35,478 nucleotides of DNA. It comes from a virus. The notes under the pieces are model-generated. The model had not been told where the DNA came from, did not search any database, and saw nothing but the letters and a program-made list of their open reading frames with translations. The stretch covers positions 1-35,478 of the IMG/VR virus record IMGVR_UViG_3300011118_000016. The stretch is one strand, 5' to 3'. Positions 1 to 8,200 of the stretch are shown here, in pieces (the first letter of the stretch is position 1; every line of letters begins with the position of its first letter). A program made the position numbers and the translations under genes.

Positions 1-2
1 CT

Positions 3-632
3 AATGGTGGCGAAGACCTTGCTAATCCTACTGGATTTTATAAGGCTATGATAGACCTCAAGGACAAGGTGCCCTTTGATTTAGATTACAAAGTGCCTGA
101 TGCACAGTATGATGTGATATCCCGCGAATGGGAAGAGTTATTTGAGGAATACGAAAATGTTATTGGGACTGAATCTGAAAGAGAATTGGCTAGGGAAGCT
201 ATCCTCAGAGACAACCCTGAATTCCGTAAAGCACGAAGACGAAGGGAAGCCTATGGCAAGTTCATACCCGAAGGTCAAGTAGAAGATTATGTAGAGTATT
301 ATGAGATACCGCCAAAATCTTCCGATGAGTGGTATGTTAATCATTCAAACGAGACTTATTACGAAGATGATTGGTTTTTACAGGAGCACCCAGAGTTCTA
401 CGATATAATGACAAACGCCGAGATTATGGGCGATGATGTCTGGTCGGAGAGGGACTTCAGCAAAGTTCCTACCAAGGAAGTACACAAGAAATATAAGAGA
501 TATGTAGATATGGGGATTGGCAAACCGAGGTTATGGTTTAGATGTCACAACGAAGACCTAGATGATTGGCTACACGATGCAAAGGGACTAAAACGAGCTT
601 TTGGGACAGATAGATGCCTGTTTAACGAATAG
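3..632 (+). CDS. C-terminal part of a phage structural-region protein (5' end off the window)
   Basis: The reading frame is open to the left edge, so this is the C-terminal ~209 residues of a longer protein; an internal ATG at 48 is not needed as a start. It is acidic and rich in Tyr, Trp and Asp/Glu, with no membrane segment and no domain I recognise. It lies upstream of the scaffold and capsid genes. In a permuted genome it would follow the large protein that runs off the right edge, and the two could be one gene or neighbours. Joining the edges directly gives an immediate stop (AAC TAA), so continuity is not shown. The role is unknown; a head-internal or ejected protein is a guess from position only. 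Confidence 0.7.
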   Translation, partial: NGGEDLANPTGFYKAMIDLKDKVPFDLDYKVPDAQYDVISREWEELFEEYENVIGTESERELAREAILRDNPEFRKARRRREAYGKFIPEGQVEDYVEYYEIPPKSSDEWYVNHSNETYYEDDWFLQEHPEFYDIMTNAEIMGDDVWSERDFSKVPTKEVHKKYKRYVDMGIGKPRLWFRCHNEDLDDWLHDAKGLKRAFGTDRCLFNE

Positions 633-637
633 GGGCA

Positions 638-793
638 TTAGGGGGCTGGGACTGCGGTGTTTTGATAGGCAAAAGGTTCGGGGATAACCCCAAAGAGAGA
701 TGCAATAAAATATATAATAAACAAAATTAGAAGAATACCAAGCACCTTGTAATTAAGTATCAAGGCAATAAGCCATTGTTTTTTTGACTTCAT
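638..793 (-). CDS. possible small membrane protein on the opposite strand
   Basis: A 51-residue ORF fills the 200-base gap between two plus-strand genes. It begins MKSKKQW and continues with about 27 strongly hydrophobic residues, which would make one or two membrane spans. On its own strand the sequence TGGTATAAT, an extended -10 form, lies just before the ATG, but there is no clear ribosome site, so it would have to be nearly leaderless. All surrounding genes run the other way. The hydrophobicity may be only the reverse reading of an A/T-rich spacer. Low confidence. Confidence 0.25.
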   Translation of the reverse strand: MKSKKQWLIALILNYKVLGILLILFIIYFIASLFGVIPEPFAYQNTAVPAP

Positions 794-832
794 ACTTAAA
801 TTATACCACACCCTGTCAATAGGAGGCATTAT

Positions 833-1150
833 ATGTTCAAATATCCAATGCAAGGGCTTATGAATAAAGCCATACATGGATATGTAGTTAGGATAGGTGA
901 TGTAAGGGCTAAATTAAGGCAAAAAGGTGAATACGAATTAGCTGATGAAATAAGAGCTATCCTGAATGACCTTGTTTACGATATTGAAGACAATGGGGAC
1001 AAGTTCACAATTTTGGAACAACATGGAATAGCTACGTCAAATAAAAAGCAGTGGTATATCTATTTCTCTTGTGAAGGCGATGATTTCCCATATAGGGCTA
1101 AGGATATGGTACATAAAATGGAAGAAATATCAATGGATGTTTACTCATAG
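833..1150 (+). CDS. small protein resembling the C-terminal tail of cysteinyl-tRNA synthetase
   Basis: 105 residues, with AGGAGG eight bases before the ATG. Residues 24-60 contain VRAKLRQKGEYELADEIR followed by a helix, then YDIEDNGDKFTIL. This follows the pattern of the last ~40 residues of bacterial CysRS (R-x2-K-x5-A-D-x-I-R-x2-L-x6-I-x-D-x2-x-G-T), a tRNA-contacting tail. The catalytic HIGH and KMSKS motifs are absent, so it cannot be an active synthetase. It sits in the head module before the scaffold gene, an odd place for such a fragment. The similarity is by eye only and the role is unknown. Confidence 0.7.
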   Translation: MFKYPMQGLMNKAIHGYVVRIGDVRAKLRQKGEYELADEIRAILNDLVYDIEDNGDKFTILEQHGIATSNKKQWYIYFSCEGDDFPYRAKDMVHKMEEISMDVYS

Positions 1151-1162
1151 GTAGGGGTAATT

Positions 1163-1372
1163 ATGAAGTGTAAAGATTGCCTTATATGGAAAAGGAAAAG
1201 AGACCACATTCTATACCTGAATACCACATGGTGGAGCGACACAGCCAAGCGCAACATAAACTTAGCCATGGAACTCGATAAAATAATACCTTTGCTACGA
1301 GAAGAGTTTTATACCCATCTGTCTCTTAAAAATAAGAAATGCCCTGATGGTAGGTGTATATTAGTTAATTAA
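1163..1372 (+). CDS. small Cys-containing protein of unknown function
   Basis: 69 residues, starting 12 bases after the previous stop with GGTAGGGG upstream. It has a CKDC pair at residues 3-6 and CPDGRC near the C-terminus. These two Cys pairs could bind zinc, although the ~55-residue spacing is unusual for a single finger. The rest is basic and helical, with a Trp pair. No family is recognised. It appears co-transcribed with the gene before it and is followed by two hairpins. Confidence 0.6.
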   Translation: MKCKDCLIWKRKRDHILYLNTTWWSDTAKRNINLAMELDKIIPLLREEFYTHLSLKNKKCPDGRCILVN

Positions 1373-1385
1373 GGTCGAACGGCTA

Positions 1386-1437
1386 CTGCGTGCCATAAAC
1401 GCAGAAAGGTAAGAAGCCCGTCTAAATAGGCGGGCTT
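1386..1437 (+). terminator. two tandem hairpins upstream of the scaffold gene
   Basis: The first hairpin pairs CTGCGT (1386-1391) with ACGCAG (1399-1404) around a 7-base loop. The second pairs AAGCCCGTC (1414-1422) with GGCGGGCTT (1429-1437), nine pairs with one G-U, around a 6-base loop. No T-run follows, so this is not a classic intrinsic terminator. It may attenuate transcription or set a processing or RNA-stability boundary ahead of the highly expressed scaffold and capsid genes. Confidence 0.5.
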
Positions 1438-1464
1438 AATCTATTTAGGGAGGTTTAACACAAT

Positions 1465-2079
1465 ATGGACGAACCCAATGGAACTGAAGAGAATACCACC
1501 CAAGATAAAGGGCAGGCTTCTACTGGTGAAACTGGGACTCCAAAGGGAACACCAACTCATACTCAGGCTCAGGTAGACGAGATACTGCAAAAAGACCGCA
1601 TGATTAGAGGTCGAGATGACAAGGCACTTAAGGCTAGGGAAGATGCTGTAGCTATCAGGGAAACTGAGGCAGACCGCATACAAAAGGAACGGGATGCTGA
1701 GGATTTGAAAGCTGCAGAGGGAAACCCTGAAGCTCTTAATACTGTGCAGACCAAGCAAGCGTTAAAGGCTAGAGAATCTGCCCTTGCTAAAAGCGAGGCT
1801 GAACACCGAGCAGAAATAGAATCTGCCAGAGAAACCAGGAGGGAAGTAGATATTTGGCAGATAGCTTCAAAGTATGGTGTGGATGCCGATACTCTAAAGG
1901 CGCTAAATCTCGACAAAGAGAAGACCGAAGATGTTGCTAAGGCTATGTCAGGCGGTCAAATAGTAACTAGCAAAGATGGTAAGTCAGTAAAGATACCTGA
2001 CTCCGGTAGGACGATTGGGGGTGAAAGCTGGAAGGATTTGTCTCCTGACGAGAAAATCCGAAAAGCTCTGAATAAGTAG
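1465..2079 (+). CDS. capsid scaffolding protein
   Basis: 204 residues, with GGGAGG upstream of the ATG. The composition is typical of phage scaffolds: a disordered, Thr/Gly/Glu-rich N-terminus (1-35), then a long charged coiled coil (about 40-130) with repeated KARE/KSEAE stretches, and a Lys-rich C-terminal tail ending SPDEKIRKALNK that would dock on the capsid protein. It lies 14 bases before the capsid gene. Such proteins form the inner core of the procapsid and leave or are cleaved before DNA packaging. The call rests on composition and position rather than on a sequence motif. Confidence 0.8.
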   Translation: MDEPNGTEENTTQDKGQASTGETGTPKGTPTHTQAQVDEILQKDRMIRGRDDKALKAREDAVAIRETEADRIQKERDAEDLKAAEGNPEALNTVQTKQALKARESALAKSEAEHRAEIESARETRREVDIWQIASKYGVDADTLKALNLDKEKTEDVAKAMSGGQIVTSKDGKSVKIPDSGRTIGGESWKDLSPDEKIRKALNK

Positions 2080-2093
2080 GAAGGAGTAAGAAA

Positions 2094-3092
2094 ATGTCTC
2101 TAACATTAGTTGAGGCAAGCAAATACTCTAATGATATTCTTCAGGTTGGTGTTATTGAGAAGTTGGTTCATAAAGACCCAATTCTTGAGAAACTCCAATT
2201 TAAGGATATCAAGGGTAATGGTCTGACTTATAATGTCGAGAAAACAATGTCCGGTGCCCAGTTCTATGCTGTCGGCGATGTATGGGTTGAATCAACTTCC
2301 GAAGTTGAGCAAGCAACCGCTGTAACCACTATCCTTGGTGGTGATGCCGATGTGGACAACTTCTTGCAGGCTACTCGCTCCGATGTGCAAGACCTGATGA
2401 GTGAGCAGATAAACGACAAGATAAAGGCAATCAAGGATAAGTTCATGACGATGTTCTACTACGGGTGGAACGGAGCAACTCCAGTTGATACCAAGGGGTT
2501 CACGGGGGTTCATGGTCTCATCTATTCAACGGTTGCTGCCTATCCGAATACCGTAACTGATGGGGCAACTGGCAATCCTGGTTCTACCTTTAGCCTGTCA
2601 CAGCTAGAAAAGGCAGTGGATATGGTGAAGAACGGCAATCCTGAGTTAATTGTCATGTCCAAGAATATGCGCCGGCTCATTAACAAATATCTCCGAGGCG
2701 TTGGAGGTATAAGTTATACCGATGCAGGTCAAGGGCGTATTCAGGATTTATTCGGTGTCCCTGTAGCTGTATCTGATTATGTCAGCGACACCGAGGACTG
2801 CACCAAAGATTACGGACCTGCGGCTGGGGTGAATGAGTTCGGGCATGACTACGCCCAGGGAACCCTTTACACTGCGAGCACTTCAACCAGTATCTTTATC
2901 CTTCAATTTGCTCCTAATGCTGTCTGCGGTCTTCAGTCTATGCCTATCACCGTAGATAATATAGGCAAGTTGGAAACCAAGGATGCAGAGAGGGTCAGGA
3001 TAAAGTGGTATCCCAGCTTGATGCTGCAAAACATTCTCACCTGCTCTAAGGTCACGGGCATTGATGCCGTAACACAGGCTGTTGCTGCTTAG
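2094..3092 (+). CDS. major capsid protein, HK97-type fold
   Basis: 332 residues, with GGAAGGAG upstream. The N-terminal arm (LVEASKYSNDILQVGVIEKL) leads into an E-loop-like region and then a spine helix with DLMSEQINDKIKAIKDKFM. Later segments are the usual peripheral and axial elements: SQLEKAVDMV, ELIVMSKNMRRLINKYL, and the closing RIKWYPSLMLQN. The length and order fit the HK97-fold capsid family, here without a fused protease or delta domain, in keeping with the separate scaffold gene just upstream. It forms the icosahedral shell. This is one of the firmest calls in the window. Confidence 0.88.
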   Translation: MSLTLVEASKYSNDILQVGVIEKLVHKDPILEKLQFKDIKGNGLTYNVEKTMSGAQFYAVGDVWVESTSEVEQATAVTTILGGDADVDNFLQATRSDVQDLMSEQINDKIKAIKDKFMTMFYYGWNGATPVDTKGFTGVHGLIYSTVAAYPNTVTDGATGNPGSTFSLSQLEKAVDMVKNGNPELIVMSKNMRRLINKYLRGVGGISYTDAGQGRIQDLFGVPVAVSDYVSDTEDCTKDYGPAAGVNEFGHDYAQGTLYTASTSTSIFILQFAPNAVCGLQSMPITVDNIGKLETKDAERVRIKWYPSLMLQNILTCSKVTGIDAVTQAVAA

Positions 3093-3112
3093 AGGCGGCA
3101 GGCAGGCTCTAG

Positions 3113-3136
3113 ACATCGAGCCGATAAAATCGATGT
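3113..3136 (+). terminator. hairpin after the capsid gene
   Basis: ACATCGA (3113-3119) pairs perfectly with TCGATGT (3130-3136) around a 10-base loop, 20 bases after the capsid stop. There is no T-run. It could protect the 3' end of capsid mRNA or cause partial termination, giving more capsid than downstream message. Confidence 0.45.
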
Positions 3137-3160
3137 CACAAAATAGGAAGGTAAAGTTAA

Positions 3161-4030
3161 ATGGCTTTTACCGATAGAAACCCAAAAACCATTCTACATA
3201 GCTGGGGAAGATTTAAGGCAATGGTGTATGAGGATGTAGTTGTTGGTGACTTGCTGGCAGTTAAAGAACACGCCACTACCGGTTGTTTCCAACTTGCCGA
3301 TGACTCAAATGGTTATGCGGCTGTAGCCATCGCTTGTCAAAATGGTTCTGCATTGGACACTATTTGGATGTGCCTGGCTGCTGAAATGAAGGCACCAGCT
3401 TCAGTTGGAACTGGTGGGGTGGTAACTCAATCATACTTCATTGGCGCCGCTGAAGTTCTGGGTGATGAGCTTTTCCTGGGTGAATCCGGGAAGATTGAGC
3501 ATACCATAGGTACTACAACCAAGCAACATATAGGTTATGCCCTGTCTCGTGACAGAATTATCGTTGTTCCTGGTCATGTGCTGGGCAGTGTTGCTGGAAG
3601 TTTTACCACCCTAGCAGCAAGTGGGGCTACATCATTGAGCGATACTTTGGGAGTTACTGGTATAGCAACCTTTGCGGCTCTCCCTGTCTTTTCCATGGGA
3701 ATTTCCATCCCAGCGAATAAAACGCTGGTAATGGCGGTTACTGACCACTCTGGTGACGATGCAATTATCCCTCTGGGTATGCACACTATGAGCAAAGGTT
3801 CTGCCGGGGCGCACACCTTAGCTGCTCCTACTGCTGGCGCAGTCTGCGCTATCTCAGCTAAGACAGCGCATGCACATGTTGTAACTACTGGTGATGGCAT
3901 TACCTATGACGGGACAAACAACACCGCTACCTTTGGTGGGGCAGTCGGGGATAGCATTGTTCTGATTGGCATTTCAGCTACTTTGTGGGCTGTTCTTGCT
4001 AACAACAATGTAACCCTCAGTAGTGTCTAG
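3161..4030 (+). CDS. head decoration / head fibre protein
   Basis: 289 residues, with GGAAGG upstream. Residues 1-140 form a compact beta-rich domain (VVVGDLLAV, then RDRIIVVPG) like the small capsid decoration proteins of the DUF2190 type, which bind the outside of the shell. Residues 145-190 carry a fibre-like pattern (TTLAASGATSLSDTLGVTG) seen in phage fibre shafts. The rest is an Ala/Thr/Gly-rich beta domain ending in hydrophobic strands. The position straight after the capsid gene supports decoration. The fusion of a decoration base to a fibre-type extension suggests a projection from the capsid surface. Confidence 0.7.
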   Translation: MAFTDRNPKTILHSWGRFKAMVYEDVVVGDLLAVKEHATTGCFQLADDSNGYAAVAIACQNGSALDTIWMCLAAEMKAPASVGTGGVVTQSYFIGAAEVLGDELFLGESGKIEHTIGTTTKQHIGYALSRDRIIVVPGHVLGSVAGSFTTLAASGATSLSDTLGVTGIATFAALPVFSMGISIPANKTLVMAVTDHSGDDAIIPLGMHTMSKGSAGAHTLAAPTAGAVCAISAKTAHAHVVTTGDGITYDGTNNTATFGGAVGDSIVLIGISATLWAVLANNNVTLSSV

Positions 4031-4058
4031 GAAGTGTAGGTTAACTTGCAAGGCTTCT

Positions 4059-4086
4059 GGGGCTGTGCCTTTACCTAAACAGCCCC
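4059..4086 (+). terminator. hairpin after the decoration gene
   Basis: GGGGCTGT (4059-4066) pairs with ACAGCCCC (4079-4086), eight perfect pairs around a 12-base loop. Only TACTTGATT follows, so termination would be partial. Confidence 0.5.
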
Positions 4087-4106
4087 TACTTGATTGAGGA
4101 GCGATA

Positions 4107-4322
4107 ATGGGCAACGAATATGCAACAGAAGATAACGAATTACCTTATGTGCCAGACCTTCATGTTACGGGAACGGTTAAAAGACCAGGTAGTTTAACCT
4201 TCTGGATGTTCAACCCGCCTTATAGCAAACCGTGCAGAATAAGGTGTGGCATCTGTCATAAGCCTATGGATGGCTATAGTCAATGCCCGAATTGCTTCCC
4301 CAATAATAAGGAGGTGGTATGA
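4107..4322 (+). CDS. small zinc-ribbon protein
   Basis: 71 residues, with GAGGAG upstream. Two Cys pairs, CGIC and CPNC, lie about 15 residues apart in the C-terminal half, giving a CxxC-x(n)-CxxC zinc ribbon. The N-terminal part is acidic and Pro-rich. Its stop overlaps the next start by four bases (ATGA), so the two are translationally coupled. Function unknown. Confidence 0.65.
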   Translation: MGNEYATEDNELPYVPDLHVTGTVKRPGSLTFWMFNPPYSKPCRIRCGICHKPMDGYSQCPNCFPNNKEVV

Positions 4323-4507
4323 AGAATATACCAATTTCTCAGTTAAAGCAGATGTCAACTAAAGAGATAAAGGAAGGTCCCAGCTTTAATGTAATAGCTG
4401 ATGGGGAGTTTGCCTTTATTGTGGTTGTCCCTGCCTCAGCAGAAAAGAGGTTCCAATTCCAATCCTTAGCTGATATGGGCAATAAAGCACTAGGATTTGA
4501 AGATTAG
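4319..4507 (+). CDS. small protein of unknown function
   Basis: 62 residues, starting inside the stop of the zinc-ribbon gene, with GGAGG just upstream. The N-terminus reads as a short amphipathic helix (ISQLKQMSTKEIKEG), followed by two hydrophobic strands (FNVIADGEFAFIVVV) and a short C-terminal helix. The shape loosely recalls Phd-type antitoxins, but no toxin partner is present, so I do not assign that role. Confidence 0.55.
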   Translation: MKNIPISQLKQMSTKEIKEGPSFNVIADGEFAFIVVVPASAEKRFQFQSLADMGNKALGFED

Positions 4508-4533
4508 AGGAGTCTTTAAAGGGAGGTGATGTA

Positions 4534-4695
4534 ATGCCTAGTGTAAATGAAAAACAGAAGACTCTCTTTTGCATAGCCCTTTCAATAAAGCGGGGCAAGA
4601 CTTCACCGAGCTACAGCAAAGAGGCAGCGAAGATGGCGGAAGAGATGAGCGAAGAGCAACTGAAAGACTATTGTGAGGGCAAAATAAAGAAGTAG
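4534..4695 (+). CDS. short DUF3008-like phage protein
   Basis: 53 residues with a very strong ribosome site, GGGAGGTGAT, just before the ATG. The sequence MPSVNEKQKTLF and the later pattern KRGK-x-SPSYSKEAAKMAEEM matches the small proteins found in many phages that start MPsxSxKQ and continue with A-x(3)-K-G-E and an alternating A-x-x-M helix (DUF3008-like). Their role is not established; some are virion-associated. The family link is from memory of the pattern. Confidence 0.6.
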   Translation: MPSVNEKQKTLFCIALSIKRGKTSPSYSKEAAKMAEEMSEEQLKDYCEGKIKK

Positions 4696-4756
4696 GCGGT
4701 GAGCTATTGGTGCGCCGACTGTAACTAGACACGAAGGCGGTTAAACGGGGGTAATT

Positions 4757-4807
4757 ATGCTAGTAAAGATACAGCGTAATCAGATACATTGCCTCAAAGA
4801 GGAATAA
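4757..4807 (+). CDS. possible 16-residue leader peptide
   Basis: ATG at 4757 follows GGGGGTAATT and encodes MLVKIQRNQIHCLKEE. The stop lies two bases before the ATG of the next gene, so translation could be coupled. It is too short to judge further, and the upstream 60 bases (4696-4756) hold nothing else I recognise. Confidence 0.25.
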   Translation: MLVKIQRNQIHCLKEE

Positions 4808-4809
4808 AT

Positions 4810-5160
4810 ATGCCAAATCCCATATCTATTGACCCAATAGAGGAAGCAAAAATATTAGCTGGTAGAAGCGCAGTTGAAACTTATAGGATTGCTCACGCCA
4901 AACTCTATGAAGGATGCTGGCATAAGGGAATACCTGAAGAGCATACCCCTCTCCTAAAAGCTATGGTTGGTAGTTTTGAAGCTCAGGGCTTTACTTCTAT
5001 TGAAGCTAGTTTTGAGCCAAAGAAAAATGAGATATTGGCTAAGTTTTGGCTTGCAAGCTACGACCTGAATGTTAAAGAACTTGGCTTTAAAGATATGGAT
5101 GATTTTAATAAGAATGCTACTGAAGTAGACAAAGAAGAACTAGAAGAGATGTGGTTCTAA
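4810..5160 (+). CDS. phage protein of unknown function
   Basis: 116 residues. I chose the ATG at 4810 (AGAGGA upstream) over a TTG at 4789 that has no site. The protein is mainly helical, with IEEAKILAGRSAVETYRIAH then a mixed segment and an acidic C-terminus ending EELEEMWF. No motif is recognised. Its stop overlaps the next start (TAATG), so it belongs to the same translation unit as the Fn3-type protein that follows. Confidence 0.6.
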   Translation: MPNPISIDPIEEAKILAGRSAVETYRIAHAKLYEGCWHKGIPEEHTPLLKAMVGSFEAQGFTSIEASFEPKKNEILAKFWLASYDLNVKELGFKDMDDFNKNATEVDKEELEEMWF

Positions 5161-6182
5161 TGCAGAAGGTTCTACACGAAACTTGTCAACAGTATGTAGC
5201 CAGACGGTTGTCTGAAGGCTGGTATATTGTCAGTCAAAAAGGATATTCCGTCGTTCTTTCTTCCCCAAATGGCGGCATCCTTAGACCAGTTGACTTACGA
5301 AATGATATTGAAACATTAAGACCAGATAGTGCTGGTAGCGATTGTAATATAATATACCCCAATGGTTGCTCAGATTGTCCAAACCATTATGACTGTGTAG
5401 ATGAAGAGAGTTATGATGGCTTCGTTACAATGATTGGTACCAATACGGAGAACTATGAGAGAGATTTATACAACATAGAGAATCATAGTGTAGGCTCTGG
5501 TGTAATAAATCATATCACTGTTTATGCTATATGCTATGTTGGTGGTGCCACAGACCAGCACTCCTTAAAAATCTGTATAAAAAGTGACAGTACCGTCACA
5601 GAGGATGTTGAGCAGACTATCCCAGATACATCAAGCTGGGAAACTATGTCTAAGCAATGGACTAAAAATCCTGCCTCTGATGATGATTGGACTTGGGATG
5701 ATATTGATGCTTTGGAAATTGGGATTGCTATGCGGAGGGCTAGTGCTGGTGGTGTGACTTCCTATTGCACCCAAGTGTATGTTGAGGTTGATTATACTGC
5801 ACCCGTAGCCCCCACGGTTACCACTCAAGCGGCATCCAACATAGACACAACTACAGCTACAGGTAATGGAAATATCACAGCTACAGGTGGAGAGAATGCC
5901 GACCACAGGGGAATAGTATATGGAACGACCACCAAAGGCGACCCAGGAAATACTGCGCCTGGAGATACTGACTATGATGACTATGAGGATGAGAGCGGGG
6001 ACTTTGGAACGGGTGCTTTCACCAGGAGCTTAACAAGCCTTGACCCAGGAACTAAATATTATGCTAGAGCTTACGCTCACAACTCGGCAGGTTATAGTTA
6101 TGGGGATGAGGTTGATTTTACAACGGCAGCAGGGGGAGTTCCCCAACAGGCAATGCACTTGATGAGAATGAGGAGAAACTAA
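5160..6182 (+). CDS. virion surface protein with a C-terminal fibronectin-III-like domain
   Basis: 340 residues from the ATG at 5160, which overlaps the preceding stop. Residues ~1-75 are a small mixed domain with four Cys (CNIIYPNGCSDCPNHYDC). Residues ~85-215 form a beta sandwich of the kind seen in phage neck or appendage proteins. Residues ~217-325 are an Fn3-like domain (APVAPTVTTQAAS, then LTSLDPGTKYYARAYAHNSA and VDFTT). The C-terminus ends in a short basic Met/Arg tail. Fn3 domains in phage usually mediate surface contact. It is the first gene of a run of beta-rich appendage candidates. Confidence 0.7.
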   Translation: MQKVLHETCQQYVARRLSEGWYIVSQKGYSVVLSSPNGGILRPVDLRNDIETLRPDSAGSDCNIIYPNGCSDCPNHYDCVDEESYDGFVTMIGTNTENYERDLYNIENHSVGSGVINHITVYAICYVGGATDQHSLKICIKSDSTVTEDVEQTIPDTSSWETMSKQWTKNPASDDDWTWDDIDALEIGIAMRRASAGGVTSYCTQVYVEVDYTAPVAPTVTTQAASNIDTTTATGNGNITATGGENADHRGIVYGTTTKGDPGNTAPGDTDYDDYEDESGDFGTGAFTRSLTSLDPGTKYYARAYAHNSAGYSYGDEVDFTTAAGGVPQQAMHLMRMRRN

Positions 6183-6183
6183 A

Positions 6184-7194
6184 ATGAAATATTTAAGGGC
6201 GGATACGGCAGCAACTATTTTAATCGGTCCAGCAGTGGCGGTAGCTGATGGGGTAACGCCAGTTACAGATGTTACCCTAGCAGGGGCTGACCACGCCGAG
6301 TTAATGAAGCACGATGGCACTACCTTTGTTGACCTCACATCGGATAGTAGAACTCTAACTCACAAAGAGGGTGGCTGGTATACCTTGACACTAGGGACTG
6401 GGGATACAGACACAGAAGGTCGGCTTACCGTGCTTATTATGGACACTGATAAATGTTTGCCTATCTGGATGGAATTTATGGTAATGAACCAGCCTGCTTA
6501 TGACGCCCTTTATGCTGTTGCGGCTACAGATTACTTGCCAACAGATGTGACGCAGATAGCAGGCACGGCTGTTCCCAATACCAGCGGCAAGCTCCATGTG
6601 CTTGACGATGAAGGTAATCCCGTAGCCAATGAAAGCAAGCAAGATATTATTGATACCAACATTGACGACATCGAGACTGACACAAATGAGTTGCAGACAG
6701 ATTGGCACGATGCTGGCAGGTTGGATGCCTTAATAGACGCCATTAAAGCTGTAACCGATGCCTTGCCTGACGCGGGGGCTTTAAGCGACTTGGCAAATAT
6801 GAACGATACGGACTTACCAGCTGTAAAGACTGTGGTAGATGCAATTCAGGTCATTACAGATAATATTCCAGATAGTGGTGCCTTGACTGCCCTATTAGCT
6901 TATGTGGATTGCCTACCTGCTTCCCTGAATAATCTTTCTGCTGCTGAGGTTAATGCCGAAGTGGTGGATGCTCTGGGGACAGATACACTCTCGGAGTTAT
7001 CCCAAGGAGTGCCAGCATCCACGCCTACGATAAAGGCTGCCTTGATGCTCCTCTATATGATAGCTAGGAATCAATTAACCACGACTGCTTCTTCACTGGG
7101 TGTCTATAACGATGCCGGGACTAAGATTGCTAAGAAAGCCTTGAGCGATGATGATACGACCTATACTGAAGGAAAGATGGCAAGTGGGGCATAA
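6184..7194 (+). CDS. fibre-like protein with BppU-type N-terminus and coiled-coil shaft
   Basis: 336 residues, with GAGGAG upstream and one base after the previous stop. Residues 1-100 are a beta domain (RTLTHKEGGWYTLTLGTGDT, then a hydrophobic strand) of the kind that anchors receptor-binding proteins. From ~150 onward there is a heptad-like shaft with repeated units such as RLDALIDAIKAVTDALPDAG and VVDAIQVITDNIPDSGAL. The C-terminus is a small Gly/Thr-rich tip. The shaft unit recurs in the genes at 7786 and 8260, so these are paralogues. Probable role: tail or head fibre. Confidence 0.7.
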   Translation: MKYLRADTAATILIGPAVAVADGVTPVTDVTLAGADHAELMKHDGTTFVDLTSDSRTLTHKEGGWYTLTLGTGDTDTEGRLTVLIMDTDKCLPIWMEFMVMNQPAYDALYAVAATDYLPTDVTQIAGTAVPNTSGKLHVLDDEGNPVANESKQDIIDTNIDDIETDTNELQTDWHDAGRLDALIDAIKAVTDALPDAGALSDLANMNDTDLPAVKTVVDAIQVITDNIPDSGALTALLAYVDCLPASLNNLSAAEVNAEVVDALGTDTLSELSQGVPASTPTIKAALMLLYMIARNQLTTTASSLGVYNDAGTKIAKKALSDDDTTYTEGKMASGA

Positions 7195-7205
7195 AGGATA
7201 GATAA

Positions 7206-7784
7206 ATGGGATGGGTAAGTCCGACTGGATTTGATGACCCTGATAGTGAATGGACAGCGGAAACTCTTCTATACGATGATGATGAGGGCAGTTATGGGAT
7301 TGGTAAGGGAGACCATTATGTAGAATTAAGTCTCGCATCTGCTATCAACTGCGAAAAGTGCCGTCTCCAAGTTGCCCTAGATGGGACTTATAATGTTGAT
7401 TTTCATTATGATGCTGATTGGCATAATATTTTCCATGATACTGTCACTGAAGCTGAAGGCTGGAAGGAAATAACAAACGTAGCTGGTATAAAGTTAGTTG
7501 ATAAAGCAAGGATAAAGAGAGATACATCTGATGCTTATGTTGAGGAATTTGACTTCTGGAAAGATGTAACTCTTGCTACGGCAGCCAAAAGAAGAATGGC
7601 GGCAGCCTTCAAGCCAATCCTGAAAGCACCTATACCAGATGGGACTATTTCGGCTGCGGATAGAGAGCATATTGCCTGGACTTATGGAGGATTAGCAGCA
7701 CCAGTTGGATTAGGTGCTTATTATATGATGCTCAGCTCGTATGGTATCAATATACAATCTGCAGGACAAGGGAGGGTACAGTAA
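7206..7784 (+). CDS. beta-sandwich appendage protein
   Basis: 192 residues, with AAAGGATAG upstream. Residues ~1-125 read as alternating strands rich in aromatic and acidic residues (FDDPDSEWTAETLLYDDDEG, later NVDFHYDADWHNIFHD), like a discoidin or carbohydrate-binding sandwich. The C-terminal 60 residues include a basic helix (AKRRMAAAFKPIL) and end GQGRVQ. It is placed among fibre genes, so a role in host recognition or virion decoration is likely but not shown. Confidence 0.6.
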   Translation: MGWVSPTGFDDPDSEWTAETLLYDDDEGSYGIGKGDHYVELSLASAINCEKCRLQVALDGTYNVDFHYDADWHNIFHDTVTEAEGWKEITNVAGIKLVDKARIKRDTSDAYVEEFDFWKDVTLATAAKRRMAAAFKPILKAPIPDGTISAADREHIAWTYGGLAAPVGLGAYYMMLSSYGINIQSAGQGRVQ

Positions 7785-7785
7785 A

Positions 7786-8178
7786 ATGGCGAGTTTTTTC
7801 CCGTGCAAAAAGAATGATACTAACGGCTATATATTCTATGTGAGCTTGGTGTCTCAGGCTAATACTAAGATATTCAAAGCAAACCCAACACTAGCTGCTG
7901 GCGATGTGAAGATAACAATAGACGATGGTGCGCCAGCTAATCTTGGTACACTCCCTGCGGTGGATGGTGATTTTACCAAGCGGGTCAAGGTAACTCTAAG
8001 TCAAGCCGAAACTAACGGAGATAACCTTACTGTCATATTCTCGGATGCTGCTGGTGATGAATGGTGCGACCTAACAGTGAATATCCACACATCAGGGCAA
8101 ACCTTAGATACGGTTGATAGTAATGTTGATAGCATAAAAACGAAGACCGATAAGCTTCCCGAAGCTCAACACGGCTAA
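7786..8178 (+). CDS. short fibre paralogue, apparently missing its shaft
   Basis: 130 residues. I chose ATG 7786 (GGGAGGG upstream) over an internal start at 7741 that overlaps the previous gene. Residues 1-105 form the same kind of N-terminal beta domain as the protein at 6184. The sequence then enters the shared shaft motif (TVDSNVDSIKTKTDKLPEAQ) and stops after about 20 residues. A terminator follows. It may be a truncated copy or a short form that caps or competes with longer fibres. Confidence 0.65.
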   Translation: MASFFPCKKNDTNGYIFYVSLVSQANTKIFKANPTLAAGDVKITIDDGAPANLGTLPAVDGDFTKRVKVTLSQAETNGDNLTVIFSDAAGDEWCDLTVNIHTSGQTLDTVDSNVDSIKTKTDKLPEAQHG

Positions 8179-8200
8179 AGTCACTCATTCTCTAATTCAC

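Noticed and set aside
4319-4507. Phd-type antitoxin
   Set aside because: The shape is only loosely similar and no toxin partner lies beside it.
7741-7785. Extended N-terminus of the 7786 gene
   Set aside because: It overlaps the previous gene and lacks a ribosome site, whereas ATG 7786 has GGGAGGG.
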